From: Galaxea fascicularis
Lineage: Eukaryota; Cnidaria; Anthozoa; Scleractinia; Euphylliidae
DNA: 64,000 bases
Direction of reading: 5' to 3'
NCBI GenBank assembly: GCA_948470475.1
Contig: OX419341.1
Span: 16,494,475-16,558,474, forward strand
Made by a program: the position numbers and the translations under genes. Numbering within the stretch: the first letter of the stretch is position 1; every line of letters starts with the position of its first letter. The notes under the pieces were generated by a model. The model worked only from the letters and a program-made list of their open reading frames with translations, was not told the origin of the DNA and searched no databases. This document shows, piece after piece, positions 55,901 to 64,000 of this stretch.

Positions 55901-58900
55901 GACAGGAGAATGACGAGCATCATTTGATGTGTCCAATAAAATACTACCAAGGAAACTAAAATTGCATAAAATATTTACTATTTAGCACATACTAAAATAG
56001 GGGATAGTATTTTTAACATGCTCTGATTGGCTATTCAAACTTGGGATAGCAAGTGCTATTCACCTCCAAGCAACTTGCGTATTGTTGACAGGAATAAATG
56101 AGTTCAAAATCATTATTTTTGAGCTACACTGTATGTTATCCCACTGCTGTGGTATATTATTATACTAACCCAATATTATTCACCTCAGTGTTGGTGGTCA
56201 GTGGTATTTATCACTGGCCTCCTCCACTTTGGCAAATATGTTAAATCATATTACTGGTACTCAGTATTTCACTTCTGTAACCATGTAAATGTTAAGCAAT
56301 ACCTCAGGTGAAATTGCTAAGTTGCCGAGGGGGTCTCCCACAAGAATGTCAGTCCCTAATGAAGAGAAGGGTCATTCATAGTGTTAGATTTAAGAACTCC
56401 CTCTTGCTAAGGTTACTGTTTACCTTCATTGGCAATTTTCTTTGAATTTGGATATTTGGGTTACAGTAACAGTCAAAGTGTGATCTCTACTTTAGAAAAG
56501 AAATTATTGAAAAAGACTAAATATTGGTGTAGAAATGTCAGTGTTAAGATTTAGCTGGAAGAAAAGGTTCCCCTTTTAATTGACATTGTTAGCACCATTT
56601 TCTCAAATCAATTTGTTCACTTGAAGGGGACATTTTAAAGAGCTAAAATGTAAAGGGAATTGGTTTGCTTGCCCTCAAATTGTGACAGTAGCTAGTTTCA
56701 CATATAAACAACAAAAGTCTGCGATTTTTTTTGTTTTGAAACAATTTTTCTCCGAGAGCGATTTTTGTATGATCACTCCACTTTGTTAAAATACTATTTC
56801 AAAAAATGTTCTGTAACTTTTCACTGTAATTGACTATGGCAACATGCATGGGTCCGGAAACTGAGGAACAAATTAAATTAGCGAAAGAAAAAATGGCAAA
56901 ACTTGTATCTTTGAAAAGGTAAGCTCCAACCTAGTTCCCAGGGTTCTCTCCTACTCATCTCTCTTTTGCCCCAGGGGAAAAGTAGGACAGAACCCTGGGA
57001 GTGAGGTCGGGTACGTTCACATTTAGAGGTTGTGAAGATTTGACAATTCAGTTTTTCAAATTCTTGGTATAGTTTGATAGCCAGCTCTATAAGCTTTGAT
57101 TTGATATTAGGGTTTTGGCATCTACAGTTTAAACCGGACGCGCAACATCACTTGAACATGAGACACCGCCAAAGGTATTCGGTAACCTTAAGAAAAGAGT
57201 GAGGAATGATAAACCTCCCACCTGCTCCAGCCCCAGATTTAAGCTTGATTGGTGCCAAGTAAGAAAATCAGGGCCCAGGGATACAGACCCTGGTAACCAA
57301 GTTCCTAATACACATTGATACAAGTCTATCTGTGTGCACTGTATTAAGTTTAGCAAATGAATAGTCTTTCAGGGAAACAACCATCATTTCTGATTGAAAT
57401 AATTTCATTCAAAGTTAGTACACATTCTTCTAAGGTAACGTATTTTCTCCTGAATTTTTTTCATAGAACTTTACCAGCATTATATGCAATAACATCAGGT
57501 TTAAAGGAATCCAGTGCTTCAGGAATATGTCTGCAACAAAATAGGAACATCAAAGATGTATTTTTTTTTCACCAGTCTACAATTCTAATTGTCTGCCAGG
57601 GATGTTCTACCACTGAGAAACAGAATAATTGTGGGAGCTGGGCCATTAAACATTAAAAGGAAAATGTAAACTAATCCTTATATTGCCCTTTTTGGTTACA
57701 TAGTTTATAGCTACTTGGGAACAATTTGGTCAATAGAGGGTGCTTGCTCTCGTGACCAGTGGATTATTGGTTTATTGAAACAAAAGGAAAATTTTGCATA
57801 AAAATAGTGGTCAATTCCCAGAAGACTGGTTTACTCATCCAACATGGCCACCGTTCTTTTGTTTTGCTCCTCCAACATGGCTGCCATTATATCAAGTCAT
57901 GGTCAAGTCATGGTGGGGGAGGGTGGGGCAGGCAGTAGAGGCCTGGGAGAATTGGGGCATGGGACAACAGCACACAGTAACATGAGGTGGGAAATTTATC
58001 TCCCCTTTCTACCCCCACCAGGTTGTCAAGTGCACTGACCAATACAGTACTTACTTCCTTAACAGTGGCATGTATTCTGCATCCTCAGTTCCATGCCACA
58101 ACTCAATATTTTTCTTTATTGCACCTATGAAAAACAAGACATTTTAAAATTGTACACACAGTAAAATTAACCTACAAAGTGGCCAGTTCATGCATTGTTT
58201 CATGGTCACAGTTCATACCTTTATTTTTTTTCCTCCACAAAAAGTTGCATGTTGTCACTTGTTTTTACTAGGGGAATGGGGAATTCTGACAGTTTAATCA
58301 ACTCCTCACTTCAACCACCAGCCAATATTTAAAAAAACAGGCTGATTATTAAACATGAACATGTTAAAAGGCCCTGATCCACTAACAGCAGCTGGATTAC
58401 AAGAAGGTATTGCTACTGTAATATAATACTACATGAAACAGCAGTCATGTACAGTAATCTGAGTACATTTTCAAACTCACTTTTAACTTTTATATCTCTT
58501 GGATAGATGTAGGCATTGTAAACATCTATGATGTACACCTGGTCATCCTTCTCAAAATCTGCCTCATGGCCATTGCCCTATTGAAACAGTCAGTGGTAGA
58601 AAACACTGTTGAAACTAATACTCTTTCCTAAGCATTCTATTTCAAGGCATACTAATGAGCAGAGGGGATCTGCTCTCACTAATTTCAGAAAGGCCTGCTG
58701 ACTGAGGTCAAGGACATAGAAGAAAGATGTTAAGAAAATGATTTCAAGTCTCATAATTATAATTATATACATGTAGATGTTGGTTAATTGGACACTCATT
58801 CTAATTCTTATTCAAATGTAACACATTTAACCTTGATCTTAGTCTATAAGATTGGCCCCTTGTTCCTATGATTTTTTTCCAAGGCCCACGCAACATCTTT

Positions 58901-61900
58901 TTGTTAAGTATCCCAAATCAATGGCCATGTTAATGTTTTTTAGTTTGCACCACATGACCTGAAACGTTTTAACCTGGCAAAACAAGTCTGTGGCCTGGGA
59001 AATACATGTAGGCAACTGCATGGTGGGGCTAGACATGGGACTTTTGATTTTCTGAGTGGAAGTCAATCACTTTTCAACAAACATGCATGTAACTACGTAA
59101 TAACATTACTTTAGCTTTGACAGATTTATCTGATGTCCCATTTCTTATCAAATGAATTTAAGACTTAAAAGAGCTTATTATCATTGGAACCTTGCAGCAT
59201 CAAATACAGGTACATGATTGTATAGTCAGGTTGTTTAAGCAACACTACATGTATGTGTAACTTTGAGTCCTCCCAGAAATATGGAAAATTGTCGCGATTT
59301 TTCATTGACATTTGGGTAAAAATGTCAAACTTCACTTTTTTCTGTGATATCCCAGAACTACATGTACCGGTATGTCATATTTTCCACAAAAATTCCCAAG
59401 TCTCCATATTTTCCACAAAAATTCCCAAGTCTCCAGATTCCTGGAAGAAATTTACAATGGCCAATGTGATTCAGTTGAAACAAAATTTGCACGATAAGTG
59501 TAACTGTTCCATACTTAAATCTGTCACTTTATGATTAATAATTATTATTGGTTCATGCACTGGTTACTTTTCAGTTGTGCTTCTGTAAGATTTTAATTTT
59601 TGTGATGAGCCATTCATATCAAATCATTTAAATTCACCTGATGTGCATCCAGATCAATAATCATGGCTTTGGACACACCCTCCACATGCTTGAATAAGAA
59701 CTGAAAAAAGCAAATAAGATTTTTCTCTAGTCAGGGCAAACATTAATAATGAAATAAATGCTTCTAAAATTGAGCAATAAATTTTGGAGGGGTGGGGACC
59801 GGCAATGCAAACTGCTAACTGACTAGTGAGTGCCTCGAGTCCCACATACTCCCTGCAACTTCCAGGGCGATAACTAAATTATTTTTGAAGTTAGGTGGCA
59901 ATGTGCAAAAAAAAACCCTGGGAAATTGAGCTTGTGGTATAGTCAATGTGTGGTTGTCTGTTGAAGCAGATTGAGATCAATCTGGATCTACCTCAAAGAA
60001 AATTTGCATGCCCTAAAATGACAGCCTGAATTTCTCTACCTAGCTCTTTGAATACAGGCAATGTCAGATAAATTTGATTACAAATTATTGGTATTAATCT
60101 AAAACCCTTATTGATAGGAAAAAAGGAATAATCTTTTCGACTGTCTCATCACCATCCATTAAAAAAAAAAAAAAAAACTGAATATATAAGCACATTGATC
60201 TTTTCTTGCAGCCATATTGGAGGAGGTCAAATAAGTATTGATTTCTCTCTCATTTTATTTATGGCAAAATCAGAGTTGCAGATATACTCATTGTCTACAC
60301 TTACAACCTGTACAGGCAGCAAAAATCACCCGTCACCTACATGAAAAGAGAACCCTCCTCAAGCAAGTTTGTAAAACGAGGGGACAGAAATTTGCCTAGT
60401 ATATATTTTAATTAACAACCCTGGCTACTTTGTTAGTTAACAAAAAGAGCACATTGATTGTACCATAATTTAGTGGGAATCCCGGCTACATTTGGCATAT
60501 CCCTAGGCCTGTTTACTCAAAAAATTAGTGACAACCCATGGGATTCTGAGACACTGAGACCCTTATTTCAAAATCTGAGACCGAGACCAAACATGCAAGA
60601 CTTCGAGACTGAAATAAATGCAGTATAAATGAGACTATTGACAAACGCTGTTGAGATTTTGAGATCGCACAAAATGTTCCTGAGATTTTTGGAGGTACCA
60701 TTCGCCACAATTCGACCAAACCTGCACAATCCCACACAATTTCCCAAAATCCAAAAAATCCTACACAATGAGGCATTCCTATCCATCACAATGATTTCTA
60801 GATTCTGCTCGGCTTACACTCCTCCATTGATGAGATACAACAAGGTGTTTCTAAACAATGCAGTGGACTGGGCACTGCTGTCAGTTCTCCTTCAGAATCC
60901 AAAATGCCGGAACATTTAAGTATTGACCTCATTCATCGAAAAAGCTACATGAAATCTGAGGAAAGTATGACCTTCAAATAAAAAATGTCCTGTTAAGACA
61001 CCTGTGATTTGTTCATGCCTCAATTATACGATTTATAAGCAATTAAGTTTCAGTCTAGACTTTGCAAAGACTCGAGCTTGAATGATTGACATGAAGTTTT
61101 TTTTTATTGTTGCATAAAACTGGCAGAGCAGTGGTTGATTTTGTTTAGCAAATCTTTGGTGCTCCCTTTGATTGAAGACATTATCATTCTCAGGGCTCAG
61201 TGAGAATCTATTTTGTTGGTTACAAGATTGGACAACCCAACACAACTCCTGCAAAACTGACTTTTTTTTTTACTGCATTTGCCCACACAATTTTCATTTT
61301 ATTTCCAGCACCCTGTCAGAAGCCCTGCTGATGTACAGTGTACATGTAAATCCTGTACACTGTATGTACCTTGATTGCCAATGTTATGTCTGCATAAGCA
61401 CAGAAGCCTCCTCCACTTGATCCTGAACAGTGATGAAATCCGCCTCCTAAACAGTTGAATGTACAGTACCGCTTAATATTTTTTAAATCAGTGCATTTCT
61501 TTGTAATTTGTGAAGCTATCAGGGTAAATAAAGGTAATGTTTTTATTTTTAAAAATTAATAATGAAATAAAGCAAATTCTTACCTATGTTAATTGCCCAA
61601 CCTCTTTCAACTGCAAGCCTGGCAGCCTAAAATGAAACCAAATCAAATGATAGCTAGAGCCTAGACCCCCTTGTCTATCAGCATCTGATACGTACAGTGT
61701 GTGCTTAACAACCCCAAAGATAATCTGACAAATTTTAAATAGTATTTCCTGAAGAATACAAATGTCTACAGGTTAAACACCCAGAACTTGTTGTTATCCC
61801 TAGTCAACAAAAGCCTCTCACACAGTTCTTGTAAAGCGAGTTTTATTACTTCATTACCATCAAAAGGAGACTGAAATGATACTTATCATGAGCCCCTGTA

Positions 61901-63516
61901 CTTATAAATTAAGGAAGCTCCAGTTACTGAAGTGGTTTTCAGGGAGGTCCTGCATCCAGATCAAATTGAAATTTGGAAATTTTGGGTTTTTGAGGAGAGG
62001 GGAACTGGAGTACCTGCATAAGAAACCTCTTGGAGCAGAGTAGAGAACCAACAACAAACCATAAATTCTGAGTTTGATTCCACCTCATTATTTTGACAGG
62101 AAAATGTTCAGCATAATATTGACCTTACCACTACTTTTTACACACCTTTCTCTACTTTTACCCTGTACCTGTAATAATAATTGAAAACTAATTATTACTT
62201 ACCATTATTGATCCACCAGTCTGTATTCTCATGGGCTTGAGGACTTTCCTCTGTACAATAAAGTTTGGCAGAAGGGCAAGAGGAGGTACCTCGCAGATCA
62301 TGGCAACACGAGCACTCCACTAAACAAGTTAAATATAACATTAACAACTACAGTGTACGCTGTGTATTGGCTTTCGATTTCATTTATTTCGATTCGATTA
62401 TGCAAAATATTAATGTTTTTATCAATGCACCGTCTTTTGCCGGAAAACCACAATATTTCCACACAGTGGATCTAAAAGATGCAGGTGGATTTACAATCGG
62501 TTCATTCGTTGCCATATTTGAGAATGTGACAATGAGCATGTCACACGTGGTTTGCCTTATTTGGAAATTCTCAAGGGGTGGTAGAAGGGCAACATTTTTA
62601 CCAAGGAACACAAAATGGCGCAGAAATGACTGCACGATCTGCAAACGTCTAAAAGTTCTGGATTCTGATTTCACAATAAAATAATTCACTGAGGAATCAA
62701 TGGAAAAGATATGCAAAAAAATTGAACCAAAATTGAAACGTGGAATTAAAAAATCGTGAATCGAACCCAACGGTTATAATCACCATTAATCGAGAATTTG
62801 ATTAATCGTTACACCACTAAATATTCATGTAACACAATAATTATTTAACATAATAACTCAGGTGATTATAGAAATTCTCGCGCTCTCATTTGAGGTGATT
62901 ATAGTGCTTTGTCGATGTGTCTGCAGAGGCAAAGCACAAAATTATTAATTAATATACATGTAACACAATATTTAACATTAGTAATAATAACTCAGGTCAT
63001 TATAGAAATTCTCGCGCTCTCAATGGCTGAGAATAGCATCATATTACGCTATAATACCCTCCGGTGAGGTGATTATAGTGCTTTGTTGATGTGTCTGAAG
63101 AGGAAATTAATTTAATGAAAGAAAATGCAATTCCGAGGAATACCAAACACAAAGTTCGGAATAACAGTCTTAAAAGGTAAGACCCATTTACATTTCCACG
63201 ACCCATTTAAATTTCCGTGAAAAAGTTGCTTATGTCGATATGCATGAGAAAATCAAAACAACTATTGAATTTTTGCAACACTTTATTTATCTAACAGATC
63301 AGATCCAGAACCAAAAAACCTGTCGCCAACACTAAATTTCTGGTCACATTGGTGACCAGTGAGTCACAACTTTGAGCCCTGTACTGATAATGATGGAAAA
63401 AAGCAATCAACATACTCTTAGGCTGTCTAAGTATCCTGGGGTATGCACAACCAACAGATCATCTTGTGTAGCTTCTATGGGTGTTACAACACTGTCATTA
63501 TTTATCATCTTTGCAT
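49627..63516 (-). CDS. HDAC11: Histone deacetylase 11 (11 exons; 5' end beyond window, extreme C-terminus unresolved)
   Basis: Exons in transcript order: 63416-63516, 62203-62319, 61584-61626, 61370-61446, 59638-59700, 58481-58577, 58055-58124, 57475-57530, 56303-56355, 49818-49904, 49627-49708; phases agree throughout (846 bp, 282 codons). The class IV deacetylase core is complete in order: DDLLVVHTPGYL, PNFIVQRKVLKP, RIQTGGSIM, AVERGWAINIG, GGFHHC (tandem catalytic His), GGGFCAYADITLAIK, MIIDLDAHQGNGHE (zinc Asp and His), VYIIDVYNAYIYPRD, YNAGTDILVGD (second zinc Asp), and MLTSGGYQ (catalytic Tyr). HDAC11 is a zinc-dependent long-chain fatty deacylase/deacetylase. No key residue is missing. 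The first part of the protein lies beyond 64000. The last exon ends at a GTAAGT donor and I could not identify what follows. The 6.4-kb intron 49905-56302 is full of mobile-element debris. Confidence 0.93.
50025..50425 (+). repeat. Polypurine tract of about 400 bases
   Basis: Almost pure A/G on the + strand (GAAGAAGGAAGGGGG, GAGAGAAGGAGAGGGG, GGGGAGGGGAAGG). The long Ser/Pro/Leu-rich frames on the other strand are composition artefacts. Confidence 0.75.
51138..53000 (+). pseudogene. Decayed ORF group with an SF3-helicase-like pattern, mobile or endogenised
   Basis: Consecutive open frames (51187-51519, 51528-51869, 52168-52932), joined by frameshifts, look like one degraded protein. A P-loop (DVNSGKTSLFFP) lies at about 52020, directly after an in-frame TGA. 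Further on, LITSQRRLNFGPSDQPAMDR and RLRTYQF (about 52245-52330) match the spacing of SF3 motif C and its arginine. The region between is damaged and the acidic Walker B segment is not visible. The C-terminal part is a charged helix. SF3 helicases occur in small DNA virus Rep proteins and some transposons; which source applies here is not decided. It cannot be functional. Confidence 0.55.
53640..54714 (-). pseudogene. Decayed mobile-element ORFs with SANT/Myb-like repeats
   Basis: A 201-codon frame (54109-54714) contains FVTFATKFVAVYLFIKVKGS and CMTYQSLTVDMVRTAKENGG, a segment I associate with repetitive cnidarian element proteins. In another frame (53939-54178) is a SANT/Myb-like repeat (KHSFGQWATILRDSKYTFQD, RRTADSLKKRA). 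A second decayed repeat, with an internal stop, is at 53650-53780. It faces the helicase-like ORFs tail to tail. Confidence 0.5.
55150..55680. repeat. Degenerate minisatellite built on GGAACAATTGTTCC
   Basis: At least five units begin near 55188, 55263, 55377, 55440 and 55503. Each has a GGGAAC-x-GTTCC palindromic centre, then CTCA/CATG, then AAAGGAAC. Spacing varies between about 60 and 115 bases. Exact GGAACAATTGTTCC occurs at about 55270 and 55458. Confidence 0.65.
56303..58124 (-). CDS. HDAC11: HDAC11 exons around the third zinc ligand (58055-58124, 57475-57530, 56303-56355)
   Basis: Three short exons encode AIKKNIELWHGTEDAEYMP, then KHIPEALDSFKPDVIAYNAG, then GTDILVGDPLGNLAISPE. The Asp of NAGTD is the third zinc ligand. 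Phases run 1-2, 2-1 and 1-0. Confidence 0.9.
56440..57135 (+). repeat. Dispersed 700-bp repeat (copy B), HDAC11 intron
   Basis: Direct counterpart of copy A in opposite orientation. It includes a short frame [20 protein letters not shown] followed by KLVSLKR and a GTAAGC donor-like site, which suggests the first exon of an absent larger element. Confidence 0.62.
58481..59700 (-). CDS. HDAC11: HDAC11 exons with zinc ligands (59638-59700, 58481-58577)
   Basis: The first exon reads FLFKHVEGVSKAMIIDLDAH-Q and the second continues GNGHEADFEKDDQVYIIDVY. DLDAH supplies the zinc-binding Asp and His. The donors are CAG|GTGAAT and AAAA|GTGAGT. Confidence 0.92.
59375..59432 (+). repeat. Tandem 29-bp duplication
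   Basis: CATATTTTCCACAAAAATTC plus CCAAGTCTC occurs twice in direct succession. The surrounding CCCGGAAATATGGAA-like sequence also resembles 6575-6700. Confidence 0.6.
61370..61626 (-). CDS. HDAC11: HDAC11 exons with the catalytic His pair (61584-61626, 61370-61446)
   Basis: The small exon encodes AARLAVERGWAINIG; the next encodes GGFHHCSGSSGGGFCAYADI and TLAIK. The adjacent histidines of GGFHHC are the charge-relay pair of the zinc deacetylase fold. The joins are phase 1 and phase 0. Confidence 0.92.
62203..62319 (-). CDS. HDAC11: HDAC11 exon with the PNFIVQRKV segment
   Basis: Thirty-nine codons between TTGTTTAG and GTAAGT. The peptide contains WSARVAMICEVPPLALLPNF, IVQRKVLKPMR and IQTGGSIM, colinear with vertebrate HDAC11. 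Confidence 0.9.
62845..63130 (+). repeat. Direct duplication with a Crypton-like relic
   Basis: TAATAACTCAGGTGATTATA and GAAATTCTCGCGCTCTCA occur at about 62850 and 62988, and TGAGGTGATTATAGTGCTTT at 62899 and 63065. After the second unit a short frame SEEEINLMKENAIPRNTKHK resembles the relic at 23776. Confidence 0.5.
63416..63516 (-). CDS. HDAC11: HDAC11 exon (first seen in window)
   Basis: The exon follows GTGTCTCAG and ends before GTATGT. It encodes SVVTPIEATQDDLLVVHTPG and then YLDSLR, the segment before the WS of the next exon. Its entry phase (two bases completing a codon) shows that at least one upstream coding exon lies beyond the window. Confidence 0.88.
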
Positions 63517-63609
63517 CTGAGACAAAACACAAAATACATTCACTTGTAAACCAACAAGTCACACAAATTGGATTTGAAGGGCAATACAAACACAAGTAAC
63601 ATACATGTG

Positions 63610-63735
63610 CACCAAAATTTGGTTTTATCAACGGAGTTGATAGTGTAAATTGACCACCATACAGGGATTCTAAAAGCTGGCATTTCTAGTATTAGCCCTT
63701 CGTCAGAGTGAATTTGCTCTGACAAAGGGCTAACT
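63610..63735 (-). repeat. Penelope-type terminal repeat with decayed hammerhead-like motif (copy 3)
   Basis: On the - strand it has CTCTGACGAAGGGCTAATAC, then GAAAT and the ATCCCTGTATGGTGGTCAAT block of the other two copies. Stem II and the GAAAC/GUC core are damaged. It lies in the HDAC11 intron next to the 63416-63516 exon. Confidence 0.55.
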
Positions 63736-64000
63736 AAAAAAACTGGCTAGACCGAGTTCATATAATTAAATGAAATTACATGTATAATAAGTGCCATTGC
63801 TAATTACACTTCTGCATCAGTGATTGCAGGAATGACAATCTCAAAGTGCTTTCCTCCACACCAACCATTCAACACTGCTGAAAGCTAGTTACCTCAAGGG
63901 AGACATGCAATGATCTCAATAAGACAAGTGGAGTTCCAAACCAAGAACAGCTCATCTCTGAATGTTGACTTTTAAGACCTTTTACAGTAAATGTAAAATG

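Noticed and set aside
62265..62770. Frames of 128-139 codons overlapping an HDAC11 exon
   Set aside because: Shadow of the HDAC11 exon at 62203-62319 and intron sequence on the other strand.

Overview
The window is animal nuclear DNA: AT-rich, intron-rich and crowded with short inverted-repeat elements. The genes are spliced with GT-AG introns and encode animal extracellular, ciliary and chromatin proteins. Gene types and repeat style fit an anthozoan cnidarian, most likely a stony coral. That identification is an inference from content; no species marker is present.

Four gene loci can be built with consistent exon phases. (1) 1156-17710, + strand: the 3' part of a fibulin/hemicentin-type matrix gene, with short four-cysteine modules mixed with calcium-binding EGF modules and ending in a fibulin-type C-terminal domain. 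(2) 22772-35712, - strand: an apparently complete 11-exon gene (about 941 aa) for a secreted, repeat-containing protein that I do not recognise. (3) 38480-46102, + strand: a complete 6-exon RIBC2-like gene (379 aa), a protein of ciliary doublet microtubules. (4) 49627 to beyond 64000, - strand: HDAC11, 11 exons seen, 5' end outside the window and extreme C-terminus unresolved. Loci 1/2 and 3/4 are convergent; loci 2/3 are divergent with 2.8 kb between start codons. They do not form one pathway: two are extracellular matrix or secreted proteins, one is axonemal, one is a lysine deacylase.

Introns and intergenic DNA hold most of the unusual material. At 8947-9372 two near-identical 190-bp units each carry a complete type I hammerhead ribozyme on the - strand and are flanked by a 12-bp target duplication: a retrozyme-like element. 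A broken Penelope-like retroelement (reverse transcriptase plus GIY-YIG endonuclease) lies at 11734-13440, and related terminal repeats with hammerhead-like cores occur at about 4118, 13282 and 63700. An HDAC11 intron carries decayed ORFs with an SF3-helicase-like pattern (51.1-53.0 kb), an opposite-strand ORF set with SANT/Myb-like repeats (53.6-54.7 kb) and a minisatellite built on GGAACAATTGTTCC (55.15-55.68 kb). A RIBC2 intron holds a THAP-type DNA transposon remnant with about 70-bp inverted termini. Around fifteen palindromic MITE-like elements, three tRNA-type SINE-like elements and a CR1/L2-like LINE 3' end make up much of the rest.
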